From: Ziziphus jujuba | Lineage: Eukaryota; Streptophyta; Magnoliopsida; Rosales; Rhamnaceae | Direction of reading: 5' to 3' | DNA length: 64,000 bases | NCBI RefSeq assembly: GCF_031755915.1 | Contig: NC_083388.1 | Span: 3,293,501 to 3,357,500 of the forward strand | Shown here: in pieces, positions 19,652 through 31,344 of the stretch | Position numbering within the stretch: the stretch's first letter is position 1 | Layout: every line of letters begins with the position of its first letter | Translations under genes and position numbers: made by a program | Notes under the pieces: generated by a model | The model's input: only the letters and a program-made list of their open reading frames with translations | Told to the model about the DNA's origin: nothing | Databases searched by the model: none

Positions 19652-21080
19652 ATGATGAAAAATTAATTCTCCTACCTGCAATGGGAAAAGAGGAAATTGG
19701 GCTGTATAATTATCCTTTTTTTTTTTTTTTTTTTTTGCCCTTTTTCGTTTTATAACCTTGCTTCAATTCTATTGGGGCATTTTGTTGTGTTTTGTTCTCT
19801 TTTTTTTTTTTTTTTTTTTTTTGGTGGGTAAATTTTTTCTGTTGGTTAATGTGTACATTTGTGTTGTTTGTACCATTATCAAATTTTTTTTTTTTTCTTT
19901 TTGGGGGGAACGTTAAGAAGTTTCAATTATCAATGATAAATAATAAAAGTTGTCAATATGGTCTCAAATTCAATAGTAACATTAGAAACAACATTTCTAT
20001 AAGTCATCTACGTCTTTTTTTTAATAATTTAATATATAGAAAAATTTTAATAATTTTCTTTGAAAATTGTCCTGCTTTTGTTCAATTTTTAGTTCTGGTG
20101 TAGAAACCCTTTGCTAGAAGAAATTCTGATCTTCAATCAACGATTTCTATATATTCTATATATATATATATATAATATAGAAAAGGAAAAAACTTGAAAG
20201 AAATTTCTGGAATATATCAGTATGCCAGCCAGCAAAGTTTTTAACATGTTTCTCTCATGACCGTTGCAAGGGTGACGTCATCGTTTGGAATTACAAAACA
20301 AAAACAATCAAAGAAAATACAATTTATTTAATCTGGAAAAATAAACTAAATGGCCTGGGCTGGATCAGATGAAGAGATAAGTCTTGGGCTTGTGGTCAGA
20401 AAGAAAAGTTGCTTGGCCCAAGTCTACAACAAGTTCACTTACTTTGTCGTTCTTTATTTATAGCAAGACTTTTTAATGCTAGTATTACACACAAAAAAAA
20501 AAAAAAAAAAAAAAAGGTGGAGAAATACCGAAGAAATTAAATCTTCTGACTAGCCAATAAATATTCTACTATGATAATTATACAGCCAGAAATCTTCTCG
20601 TAGGGTCAAGTCCCACCATATTTCCCAATATACAGTGTGTGTGAGGACTTAAATTTGAGAAATGGATGGGGAAAACCAAAAGGAAGATTATTTAATACAA
20701 TATTAGAGATAAAAATAGCATACGCAATTGCAAACCCAATTTGTATGTATATGTTAAAAATATAATTTTTACCATTTGTTACCGGTAACGATGGTTACTG
20801 GTGGGATATTTTATAATATAACTATTATTCATTGGTTATTTTCAATTATCTAATAATTTAATTTAGAAAAGTAAATCCTTTTAAACTGTGATTTAAATTG
20901 TTAAATAGGATAGTGATTATCATCTATGGTAACAAAAAAATATTTTTGTAAAAATATATATTAAAAATTGAATTTTTTTTTTTTTAAAAAAAAAAAGGGT
21001 GAATTATGCATACATGTGTTTATATTCGCTTTATTAACAAAATTACCAACGCATTTTCTTATGTCTACTTATTGGCACAT
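19589..21080. other. 3' flank and AT-rich spacer after the 738-aa RLP
   Basis: No gene seen. It contains a (TA)n run at about 19,617-19,649, T runs near 19,715 and 19,800, another TA run near 20,155-20,175, an A run near 20,493-20,515 and a small palindrome-like patch (TTACCGGTAA near 20,780). Confidence 0.6.
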
Positions 21081-21084
21081 CTCA

Positions 21085-21375
21085 TTGCAAGGATTTCTCT
21101 ATCGTTGCCAAGTTCTCCAGCCTCTTCCTCCGCGATCTTTCTCTTGCAGTAACAAGCTGACCGATACTTCATACAAGGAAAAGAATAAAATCTTGATTAG
21201 GATAGAATTTCACAGCGTATATATGGAGTTAATATAAATTGCTTACAGTATTTTTCATCAAGAACGAAACTCACATCCACCAACTTGGCAATCAACTCTG
21301 CTTTTGCCCTGTTCTTTTCATTGACAGCCTCACGGCCACGGAATCCCTGTATTCTTTCTGCGGCAGCCAATGAAT
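21085..21375 (-). pseudogene. two exon-like pieces of an unidentified gene
   Basis: On the minus strand a segment near 21,265-21,352 begins after CCGCAG and ends before a strong donor (GTGAGT). It can read RIQGFRGREAVNEKNRAK followed by AELIAKLVD. A second segment near 21,085-21,165 can read GQLVTARERSRRKRLENLA and ends in a stop shortly after. Both are charged and look like a coiled, basic C-terminus. Degraded copies of the first piece lie at about 30,345-30,435 and 63,108-63,195 in the RLP 3' flanks, so it belongs to the repeat unit of this locus. I do not recognise the gene. An AGGATACATAACAAGGCCAT repeat follows near 21,415-21,465. Confidence 0.35.
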
Positions 21376-21469
21376 AGAAAATTTAAACGACTAAAAAAGG
21401 AAAGAATTTATTCAGGATACATAACAAGGCCATAGCAGTATTCAGGATACATAACAAGGCCATAACAGT

Positions 21470-22074
21470 GAGGCTAGAATGAGGAATTTTACCTCATATA
21501 AAGTGATACCACTTCTTCATGCTTTATGTAGAACTAAATATAACGTAATAAAAAGATAGAAAATGAAAGAAAGTTAAACACATTTTGGGTCATTGTAATT
21601 TTCCTAGTTTAACTCAGAGAGTAATTAACAGATTAAAAATAAATTTTACTACAATTTTTATTTCAAAAGGTCAAAATAAAAGATTATTATTGTCTCTTGT
21701 ATTTGACTATTTAAAAAAAGTTTTGCTATTTGTCATTGTTATCAATGGTGATATCATCAATGGAACATAATAATTGCTAATTGACAATAATTAATTATAG
21801 ATTGATATTTTTTTTATTTAAGAAGCTAATTAGAGAAGACGAACATTTTGAGCAGCCACTTAAATGGTCAAATTTGGATCCACTTGTCATGGTCACCAAT
21901 GATAATAAATAATATTTTTTTAAAAAAAATAAATATTAAAATGTATGCGCTTATTTTATTTATTATGAATAATTGCACAAAACATTTAATATAATAAAAT
22001 GATAAAATATATATCACAAACTTTGGTTCTAAGTAGAAAGATTTGGGTTAGAATTATCATTCTTAATAAGGAGA

Positions 22075-22105
<31 letters not shown>

Positions 22106-22360
22106 AATAATCAAATTCAAATTAGGTTTTCAATATTAGAATGAATGTTATGACTTTTTTTTTAATCATTAGATCATATTAAGAGTTTAAATTTAAAATT
22201 ATATTTATTAATCACCGAATTTGACAAGGTTTATTTTCCCTATATAAGGTTTTAGTACAGCACAAAACCTATATTTGATCACTTTTTGAATTTAAAATTC
22301 TTATTTTAATGTGATTTAAAGATTAATAAAAAAAATATTTATATATATATATAGTAATTC
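21470..22360. other. AT-rich spacer
   Basis: No gene seen. Low-complexity A/T sequence with a (TA)n run near 22,077-22,103. Confidence 0.6.
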
Positions 22361-22487
22361 TATGGTGTGGGCCGTTCGCATGTAGATTTGCATTAAAGTC
22401 GATTTTTTTTTATACAGCAAAGCCGATACTTTTTTTAAAAAAATCAATTTTGATACAAATCCACATGCGGACGGCTTGCACCGTATA
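22361..22487. mobile_element. small foldback MITE in a TA microsatellite (copy 1)
   Basis: About 127 bp. The left arm (TATGGTGTGGGCCGTTCGCA) and the right arm (ending CGGACGGCTTGCACCGTATA) are inverted repeats over about 43 bp, with a few mismatches. It is flanked on both sides by TA repeats. It resembles the elements at 40,117 and 43,454 in its GGTG...GGACGGT ends and in its setting. Confidence 0.6.
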
Positions 22488-23096
22488 AACTCTGTATAAA
22501 TATATATATATATATATATACATATACTTTTAATTAAGCCAATTGATTTTATGAAATACAGATTACATGCCTATCTATCCTTTTAAAAATAATAGTAAAG
22601 TTCCCAATATATATATATATATATATAGATATGGTCTCAAACTTCAACCGTGAATTGTTCTCAATATTTTTCCTTACAATTTTGGTCTGAAAATAGAATA
22701 TTATTTTCTTTTTTCTGTGAAAGTCTGAAAATAAAATATTAACAGTATGAATATGGATGCAAAGTGATATGACAGCATTTTCTTTAATTAAAATTTTTGC
22801 TTTAAAAAAATATTTCTTTTTCCTTTCAATAAAAATATGGGCAATTAATATATTTAATATTTTGTTTCTCACTATTTTAAAATTTGAACTAGCAAAATTC
22901 ACGTATAAGCTCTTTTAGACATATTTTTCAATTTTCATGAGTAATCCATTTTTGTTAATTAGTGTAATTAACTAGCATCACATTATCTCTTCTATATCAT
23001 ATAGTTGTAAGATTAGCAATGACATGACCACACATTATTGGAAATTTCCATATGTATATATATATATATATATATTAACTGGCATCACATTATCCC
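22488..23096. other. spacer before the UGT fragment of block X
   Basis: Non-coding and AT-rich. It holds TA runs near 22,500-22,520, 22,607-22,627 and 23,056-23,075. The word AGTATGAATATGGATGC near 22,745 is the empty site equivalent to the Copia insertion point in block Y. Confidence 0.65.
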
Positions 23097-23310
23097 ATTT
23101 TTCGTTCAACCACCTCCTCACTACCACACCACCATAGACCTTCCTCCCATCCCATGATGAACACCCTCAAAACCGCATTCGATGGGGCAAAACCCTGCCC
23201 TTGGAGAAATTCTTAAATCCTTAAACCTAATTTAGTCATCTATGATTTTTTTCTGCAGCCATGGGCCCCAAGAGAAGCTCATTGTCAGAAAATCAAATCT
23301 GTTATGTTGG
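23097..23310 (+). pseudogene. UGT fragment in block X
   Basis: Pieces of a GT1 N-terminal domain survive: a stretch matching TTKDLPSHLM, then KTAFDGAK, a stretch matching GEILR.LKPNLVIYDF, FLQPWAP and KIKSVM. Frame changes occur (for example extra T's in the codons for the YDF stretch near 23,248). It parallels residues about 75-135 of the fragment at 44,551 and pairs with the copy at 55,797 in block Y. No start, no catalytic His and no PSPG box. Confidence 0.75.
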
Positions 23311-23965
23311 ACTGGGAAAACCCACTCTCTCTCCTCCTGAATCTCATTCTTCTCACAGTTGAGACAAGCTCCGCTACACTCTCACTTGCATATTGTAATT
23401 GTTTGGACCATATATTAAGTTTTTTAAATTAATATTTTAATTTTTGAAATGTTATTTCTGAAAGATTAATTAAATGACTTTAATCTTATATTAATTAGAG
23501 ATGAAAAATGTATGTGATTGTTACATGTATAAATTGAAATTTAAAAATAAAATATGCAATAATCTCACTTCGAAAGAGCGTAAAGTAATTAAGAGTTTTC
23601 CACATGCATATATTAAAGCTTCATTGACATTGAAGATGATCCTCAAACATCAACATATCAACTAGATAATTAAATTATTTAATTAAATTTTCTTTAAAAT
23701 TTAATTTACTTTCTTTAATTGTTTATTATTGTTCTTAGTTAAAAATTTAATTTTAAAAATCCTTTAATCATTAAGGTTTGAACCTATTTCTCCGATAATT
23801 CAAACAATCATGAATAGTTTGATCTTATTTGATAAATAGTCTAATCTTATTTGACATGGCTATGCAATTTATAGAAGAAAAAATGGACTAAAACTTGGTC
23901 CCAAATTTGCTCGTTCTGTGTTAACTTTGTCTAAGTCTTTGTTTGGGACCACACATTATCTGTGG
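23311..23965. other. spacer of block X before the TIR element
   Basis: Non-coding and co-linear with about 56,010-56,620 in block Y. No gene or repeat other than A/T-rich text was seen. Confidence 0.6.
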
Positions 23966-26062
23966 GGGCGTTTGGTACACAGGATAGGTCCGGATCGGAC
24001 GGGATCGGACAGAATAAGTTCGGATCGGACAGGATCGGACAGGATCGAATAGTGCAGTACTGTGTTTGGTATAGTTCTGGACTGAATGTTGGACTAGTTG
24101 GCCCATGTTATTATTTTATAATTATAGTATTTATTTTGTTATATATACTGATTGATCACACTGATTCAACATTAGTTGTTGGGGGAAAACTTTTTTTTTT
24201 TTTTTTTTAATCTCTCTGGGTCTGAATTGATCAATGAAACTGATTATTGGTTCTAGCCAGACATATACATGCACAACATAAAATTAAATAAAATAATTCA
24301 GGTTTTTTGGTGATGCACCAAGTTCTTCAGTTCCTTTGGATTAAAAGATATGAAAATTCATTAACTAATTCAAGTGTTTTCTTCAAAAGAGTTGAATTGA
24401 TATTTTATTGAGTAAAAGAGAAGAGCAGATGGTGATGAATTTATTTTCATTGGAAAAACATAGAATTTTAATGCCCCAAATCAAAGACAATCTATTTACC
24501 CAAAAAAAATATATATCATAGACAATCTTAAAGGACAAACCATTGCTCTGACTCAATATTTTCTGTTGTTTTTCATGGCAAACTTACAAGAAAGGAAAAG
24601 TTTAATCTTGAAATTCAGTTGTGATAATAAAAGTCATACATTTAAGGTGATTAAATAAAAGCATTCTGCACTATCAGCTACCAAAATCAGTTTCAACAAT
24701 AAGCTAATAAAGCATTATGAATTGTCCTATGCTGCAACACACATCTCTTTAATGGTGGTACTAATACATTCATATGACTGATTACTCGTTAAAACAATGG
24801 TGGAGCTGTTGTAAGAAGTGCTGAGCATGCAGATACATTTCTTTAAAGATGCAACAGCCTTGGAGGGTAGGTAACTGTGGGCGGGTTCGGGATGGAATCA
24901 TTCAGACCAAGATCATCAACAGGTGGTCGCTGCCTATGGTGATCAGTGACTGTAAGCATATGCAGAGAAAATCCACTGTCATGAAAGTTATCCAATATTT
25001 TTAACATGTTTATATGATAAAACATGAGAAGAGACTTACGTGAATCAATTAGAAAGCAATTTTCAAAAAATAAGCTCCTAAACACTAAAAGCTGATTAAA
25101 AAGTAGACATTAAAAAAACCTGCACATAGTCTACTGCTGGGAATACACGGGCACGTCGCAGTTCAGTAGGCCATTGATCTTGGCTTTCATAATCATCATC
25201 CTGTCCCAACCGCTGCCACTCATCAAAATGAGCCAACATATCAACGTCCATAGTAAAGTTCACAATGCCTTGAACAGAGTCAACCGCATACTTCAGCTCG
25301 AAAGGGACCATCTTAACACCTTTTGATGCAAGAACATGTACAACCTGGAATGTATTTCCGAATTAGTATATTTTTGAGATCCACATAGTGGAGTAACAGA
25401 AAAATAATATATCTTGGATTTTAAAAAAAAATAGAATTATTACCTCCATATCAGCATCATCAAGATAACCAACACTAAGTTTTGTAATGTCAATCGAGAA
25501 TGGATCATCAAGGGAAATGTCTTTTGATGAAAGATCATCTGGATCTTTTCCCCTAATAGCATCCAGAATAATTGCACAATCTGTTGCACTTCTGCAGAAA
25601 GGATACACTCATCACACCGAAGCTTCTTCCTCCTGAATATCAAATCAAGCCCTAACATAAATAGATCGAAGCTTATTTCGCAGATCAACAAATGACATTT
25701 CCTAAAAATATTTCATAATTTTTTAGCTAAAAATTAAGGTAAAAAACAAAGAAAAATAACAAGATGATGATGATGGAAGATTGCCGAAATAGAAGAAGAA
25801 GACATGCTCACCGGCCAGATGCTTCGAAGGGGATGGTGATGCGAGATCGACGATGCTTCGAAGGGGGCGGCCAGAGATGCTTTGAAGAGAGCTCGGTGGG
25901 ACAAAAGTGACCCAGTCTCCGGATGGGTCAGATTTATCCCCCTCATTTGGGATAAAATGATCTACGGGACAAAGCTGTCCCCCTCCCATTTTCACTTTCC
26001 AAACACCGGACTGGGACTGGGTCCTGTCCTGACCTGCCCAGTCCGGCGTAACAAACACGCCC
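23966..26062. mobile_element. TIR transposon carrying amidase gene fragments
   Basis: The left end GGGCGTTTGGTACACAGGAT and the right end (reverse complement GGGCGTGTTTGTTACGCCGG) form imperfect terminal inverted repeats. They continue into GC-rich subterminal repeats (GGATCGGACAGGATCGGAC near 24,000-24,050; CCGGACTGGGACTGGG near 26,003). The flanks TCTGTGGG and TGTGTGGG suggest an 8-bp target duplication with one mismatch. In the paralogous block Y the two flanks meet directly at about 56,620 (GGGACCACATGGATTCTTAG), so the roughly 2.1 kb is an insertion. No transposase is visible. The cargo is minus-strand amidase sequence. The TSD length suggests hAT, but the ends also resemble PIF-type ends, so the superfamily is unsettled. 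Ends are good to a few bases. Confidence 0.7.
24843..25605 (-). pseudogene. amidase (amidase-signature family) exon fragments
   Basis: Three minus-strand exons match the plant amidase family related to GatA (At5g07360 type, recognised from memory). Exon about 25605-25444 reads PFCRSATDCAIILDAIRGKD and continues to the donor after DADME. Exon 25344-25120 is 75 codons, including VNFTMDVDMLAHFDEWQRLG and ending DYVQ before a GT donor. Exon 24949-24843 gives the C-terminus (VTDHHRQRPPVDDLG ... PPRLLHL) and a TAA stop. The second exon ends in phase 0 while the last needs phase 1, so intervening exons have been lost. The catalytic Ser/Lys core exons are also absent. No working enzyme can result. 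The fragment lies entirely within the TIR element. Confidence 0.8.
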
Positions 26063-26733
26063 TGTGTGGGTTCTTAGTCCTCCACATGGGAGGGACTCAT
26101 CTCAACCAATTATAACCTTGTTAATGTCCCACGTAAGCTTTTTAGTCATTAAGAATTGCATCCAACTGTATTATGGTGGAATTACTTGGCTATTTCTTCT
26201 CTTTTTTTGATTGGAAATGGAATTTCTAGGCTATTTTATTCAAAAGCAGACTTTATTCTTGGACCACGGAGCAGACTTTCTCGTAGCAAGAAGGAATCCG
26301 TTTAGAAGGAAAAAGGAAAAATGTGAGGTAACGCCATAAATTTTGTCTTATATTATGGTGGAATTTCTTGGCTAAATCTTTTTCTTTGATTGATTGGAAA
26401 TGAAATTTCTTGGCTATTTAATTCAAGTAGCGGACTTTTGTTTTTGGACCACGAAGCAGACTTTCTTTTACCAAGAAAGAAGCCTTCTAGGAGAAAAAGA
26501 AAAGAAAAGAAAAAATAAAAAAATAAAAAAGCGAGGTAATACCATAAATTTCATCTCATGTTATAATTTTTCTCCATCGCGATAATTTCGGACAAATTTT
26601 TATCCAGGATGTGTAAGAACTACTGTGTATTTTTATTTACGTGTTTTAAGGAGGATACTAACGAATTACCTCAATACACATTTCAAAGGAGTTAGGGATT
26701 GGTTGATCACAATAGGGCAGCAGCAGATTCTTG
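26063..26733. other. upstream region of the block X RLP
   Basis: Non-coding and paralogous to about 56,630-57,083. It contains a repeated phrase (TGGAATTTCTTGGCTA variants near 26,180, 26,220, 26,352 and 26,403), so an internal duplication of roughly 190 bp is likely. The promoter elements lie at its right end. Confidence 0.6.
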
Positions 26734-26741
26734 TATAAATA
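26734..26741 (+). promoter_or_regulatory. TATA box of the block X RLP
   Basis: TATAAATA, then CTAATCAAATATCCTCAT, lies about 57 bases before the conserved ATG at 26791. The preceding words AGGGCAGCAGCAGATTC are also conserved at 57,064. Confidence 0.6.
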
Positions 26742-26790
26742 CTAATCAAATATCCTCATTACCAGTGTACTACTGTGTATGTTAGTGAAG

Positions 26791-29490
26791 ATGGGGTTCT
26801 TAATGCATGCAATGAAATTCTTGAGCTTATTCCTTATCATCTTCTTCTTTTTCAAACCTCGACTTACGTGTTCCTCATATCCTTTGTCTTCTTCAAACGT
26901 AGTGTTTTGCCCTCCTGATCAGAGCCTTGCTCTGCTTCGGTTCAAGAACACTTTCTCTACTAATCATTCTGCGTCTTCATACTGTGACGACGTGTCATAT
27001 CCGAAGACAGATTATTGGAATGAGAGCGTGGATTGCTGCTTGTGGGACGGTGTCGCTTGTGATGGTGACACAGGCAATGTCATTGAACTTGATCTCAGTT
27101 GCAGTTGGCTTCAAGGTGTCATCCATTCAAATAGCTCTCTTTTCAATCTTTTTCACCTTCGGAGGCTCAACCTTGCTTATAATGACTTTGTGCAGTCTCA
27201 GGTTTCTCCCGATTTTGGTAGGTTTTCTAGTCTCACACACCTTAACCTATCATTTTCAATGCTTTCAGGGAAACTCCCATTTGATTTGTCTCATCTATCT
27301 CGATTGGTTTCACTTGATCTGACTGCCAACGAAGGTTTAGAATTTGATACATCTGTTTTCAAAGGCCTTGTTAAGAACCTAACCCAATTAACACAACTTT
27401 GTCTTAACTCTGTAAACATGAGTTCTGTCCCTCCTAATTTGTTGATGAACATTTCCTCTTCTTTGACAACTCTCAAACTCGGCTTTACTGGAATGCTTGG
27501 GAACTTCCCAGCTGGTTACGTTTTCCGTCTACCAAACCTCCAGTATCTCGAACTAAATGCTAACCATCTCACAGGGTCACTTCCAGAGTCTAACTGGAGT
27601 ACTTCTCTCAAAACCTTACAGCTTAGAGACTGTCATTTCACAGGGTCGCTTCCGATGTCAATAGGGAACCTCACACAGATCACATTCATTGACATCCCGT
27701 CTAACAATTTAAGTGGTGAGATTCCAGCCTCCATCTCAAACCTTGTCCAGCTTGAGCATTTGACGCTTGAAGATAACACATTCCAAGGCCAAATTCCTGA
27801 TGCATTTGACAACCTGAGTAAACTAAATCATATAGATCTCGGCAGAAATAAATTAACTGGTAAGTTGCCCTCATCAATATTCAATCTAACTCAACTCCTC
27901 TATATTGATTTTTCTTCCAATCAGCTTGAAGGTCCGTTCCCTGAATATGCAACTCAGCTTTCAAAGCTAAGTAGACTTCACCTGTCTGATAACATGCTAA
28001 ATGGGGTAATACCTCCTTGGCTTCTCAGTTTGCCATTTTTAGAATATTTGTTTCTCCGAAACAACTTCCTCGCTGGTAATATCAGCGAAATCAAAACTTC
28101 TTCATTACTTCACATTGATTTGTCAAATAATAATCTATCTGGACCTATTCCTAGTTCTATCTTCAAACTCGAGAAATTGACTACTTTGCTGCTTTCCTCA
28201 AATAGCCTAAGTGGAGTTGTGGAGATGGACACGCCATCAAAGCTCAAAAGCTTAATCATGCTAGGTCTTGAAGAAAACTTGCTTGAGGGTAGACTCCCTA
28301 TTTCCCCTAAGACTTTAGCTTTCTTCTTCGCCTCCAAAAACAATTTTACCGGAGGAGTTTCATCATCGATTTGTCATCTAGAACAACTTAGGGTTCTTGA
28401 CTTGTCCCACAACAGTCTAGCTGGTAAGGTTCCACGTTGTCTTGGAAATTTTAGCAACAACTTGTTAGAACTGAATATAAGGATGAATAGCTTTCAAGGA
28501 ACAATACCTGAAGAATTGGGAACCAACTTGAGAAGCTTCAAATTGAATGGAAATCAGTTTGGAGGATCATTGCCAAGGTCTTTGCTCAACTGTTCTAAGT
28601 TGGAAGTCTTAGACGTTGGCAATAACAAGTTACATGACATATTTCGTAATTGGTTGGAAACTCTTCCAGAATTGCAGGTTCTTGTTTTGCAGTCAAATAG
28701 TTTCCATGGTCTTGTTACATCAGGTTCCCAGGCTAACAACCTCTTCCCCAAGCTGAAAATTTTTGACATCTCAAGGAACAATTTTAGTGGTCCACTCCCA
28801 ACTGGGTATTTCAAAAATTTCAAAGCCATGATGGATGTCAATGAATCAAAAAGTGGCAAACTATATATTGGAGGCGACTTTTATAACGACTCTTTGGAGT
28901 TGACAATAAAATGACAAGAAATGGAACTGGTGAAAGTGTTATCCATGTTGGTCGTCATTGATTTATCCGAAAACAGGTTTGAAGGGGAGATACCGAAGGT
29001 AATTGGAGAGCTCAAATCGCTCAAGAGCTTGAATTTATCTCACAACAACTTGACAGGTCGAATCCCAGCATCTATTTGTCTATTGACTAATCTTGAAGGG
29101 TTGGATCTTTCTTCAAACAATTTTACTGGACAAATTCCTGAAGAAATGGCAAATTTAACATTTCTTTCCTTCTTAAACCTTTCACGGAATAATCTTATTG
29201 GACGCATACCCCAAGGCCACCAACTTGATACTTTTGGAAATGATTCGTACAAAGGTAATTTGAGACTGTGTGGAGTTCCATTGACAAAAAAATGTAGTGA
29301 TGAAGAGGGATCACAACCACCTCCATCGACAAGCCTTCAACAAGATGATGAAATGGAGCATGAAAGTTTGTTAAACTGGAGAGCCATATCGTTGGGATAC
29401 GCATGTGGGATTGTGTATGGTGGGGTTATGGGATACTTTCTGTTGCACAGAGGAAGATACAGAGCTCGGCTTGTATGTTTGTATTTTTGA
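26791..29490 (+). pseudogene. receptor-like protein, full length but with one nonsense codon
   Basis: The conserved start is the ATG of GTGAAGATGGG; an in-frame ATG at 26779 is not shared by most relatives. Domains: signal peptide (MHAMKFLSLFLIIFFFF), N-cap with CPPDQSLALLRFKN and VDCCLWDGVAC, about 24 LRRs, the island domain, then TGA at 28912-28914. The paralogue at 61,7xx has GGA at that codon, so a single G-to-T change made the stop. After it the same frame runs on through four LRRs, the cap LCGVPLTKKC, the span CGIVYGGVMGYFLLH and a tail to 29490. Ignoring the stop, the length is about 899 codons. LRRs 17-20 of the 983-aa neighbour are missing in frame, a change shared with the copy at 59,3xx. 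Translation would yield a secreted ectodomain of about 707 residues without membrane anchor: pseudogene, or a decoy, untested. Confidence 0.85.
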
Positions 29491-31344
29491 AGGATAACAA
29501 CCATTGAAAGAATGATTGTGATGGAATAAATGGTCAGACTTATGGGATAAAGGGAAAATTAATAGTAAATTAACTGTTTGATATGTATTGCAGTTTGAAT
29601 TTTCCTTTTTTTTTTTTTTTTTGGTGTTTTGGGGGGGGGGGGGGGGGGGGGGGGGGGTGGTGTACTTTTTTGGGTGTTATACTAGCCTAATTTCAATAAT
29701 AAATATGTTTGTGTGTGTTATGTTATGCTCTTAATATTTGATGCGTCAGAGCCTTTAGTGGTTTTTTTACTATATATCTGTAGTTCTAATTCAATTCATA
29801 ATTGAGTGAATACCCTTGTCAAGCCTCTAATGTCACATGAATGGAATGCTAGAAAGTCCAGTTCATGAGTTGTTTTTCATGATGGTAGTTCTTTTTGTCT
29901 AACAAGCTCATGTGAGACATTAACACTGTTCTTGAAATGCATAAAGCAAAGTGTTCCATGATGGTCCTGATCAAAAAATTGAGAGAGATTGAAACAGAGC
30001 ATATAGATTTTCTGTTAGGTTTACTTTGAATATCACCCCAGTGTCTCATGTATAAATGTCACATGCATAAAGGAACGAGCTAAGGTGATGGCAGTCCTTC
30101 AAGGAAGACTTAAAAATGGATTTCACTCATTTTATATTCAGCTTCAAGGAAATCTGTCTTCGAAGATAGCTTGTTAGGAATAAGGATAGTTTTAAAGGAA
30201 GGCAAATTTTGTTTCTGCAAGTAAATAGTATCATAGTTGTAGCTTTGCATGAATAAAAAACCTAATATTTCTTTGTAGGACTATCAGTGATTCAGAATTT
30301 ATTGCGTGGCATGAAAGATAGAGTCATCATGAGAATTATAACTTGGTAATTAACTCTGCTTTTTTCTATTCTTTTCGTTGAAAAAGCCTCAGGCCAGGAC
30401 ATCCTTGTATTCTTTCTCCTGTGGAATGTGGAATTTGATGAGTTTTTGTTTCCCTATGCTTCTACTTCTTCTTTTGGGCTACAATGTCACTTTACTCCAG
30501 CCTTGTTCTCATAATACACTGTTTTAGTAATGAGTATAACGTCTCTGTTTTGGTATCTGGTTCATCAGCACAACTTATTTATTAATTTCAGCATGTTCTA
30601 CTACTATGTCTTTGAATCAGCAAAGCAAGTTTTCAGTCTGTCTTTGTCTCATATACATTGGTAGTTGATAATGCCGCTTCTTCAGCTTCAATAGTTACTG
30701 ATTCACATGATTCACATCCTATGTTACTGATTCACATTTTTTTTTTTTTAAATAATGCAAAGACTAGGTATTCTAAAGCCAAAAGCTTTTCTCATAGATT
30801 GCAAATCTTCTAAACCTAAATTTGTTAGAGAAGAATTAGCTCATCCTTTATAGAAAAGGGCCATGGAAAGGAATTTCAAGCTCAAAGAAGCTACCTGGTC
30901 TTTAGTGTGCAATATAAGATTTTAGAAATTGAATGGATGTAATTTTGTAATAAAAGATAAAAATGAATATCGTTAAAGACATGTTGGGTCATTATAATTT
31001 TTCTATTTTTTCATGGAGAGTGATTAAAATTATATTTTAGTACATCCCTCTTTAATTTTAAAAGGTCAAAATGAAGGGTATTTTAAAAATAAATGTTGAA
31101 AGGTATATACTTGTTTTATTATGAATAAGAATCTACAGCTATATTTATACAATGAGTGTTTCTTTTTGCAATGTAAAAATAACTCTATATTTCCATAAAC
31201 ATTTGAATCATCAAAATGTCCATATTTATTTTTTCCAATATAATTAATTTTCAAACTATTTCATTTTTCAGTTTATTTATTTATATGTCTTTTACTTATA
31301 ATGGGAAAAATTAATAGTTTTCGATATCTGAAACTCTTTCTCTA
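29491..31344. other. long 3' flank of the block X RLP
   Basis: It matches 62,260-64,000 closely. It contains a pure run of 27 G at 29,631-29,657 just after a T run, a degraded copy of the exon-like piece from 21,265-21,352 (about 30,345-30,435), and no intact gene. The strong match over about 1.7 kb shows that the duplicated block extends well past the RLP. Confidence 0.7.

Larger units (their letters stand above)
22585..31300 (+). repeat. segmental duplication, copy X
   Basis: This region matches 45,230-64,000 (copy Y) in order: TA-rich block, UGT fragment, spacer, RLP promoter, RLP and a long 3' flank. X lacks the Copia element, the solo LTR, the TRIM array and the roughly 840-bp insertion found in Y. 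Y lacks the TIR element at 23,966-26,062. A third, partial copy of the first part (about 22,590-23,060) lies near 43,630-43,950. The start of X is approximate. Confidence 0.85.

Noticed and set aside
28921..29490. Separate small LRR-membrane gene after the nonsense codon
   Set aside because: It is the continuation of the RLP frame. The ATG at 28921 is internal, and there is no promoter or signal peptide of its own.
29631..29657. G run as a biological quadruplex switch
   Set aside because: Kept only as an observation: the paralogue lacks it, and homopolymer artefacts are common.
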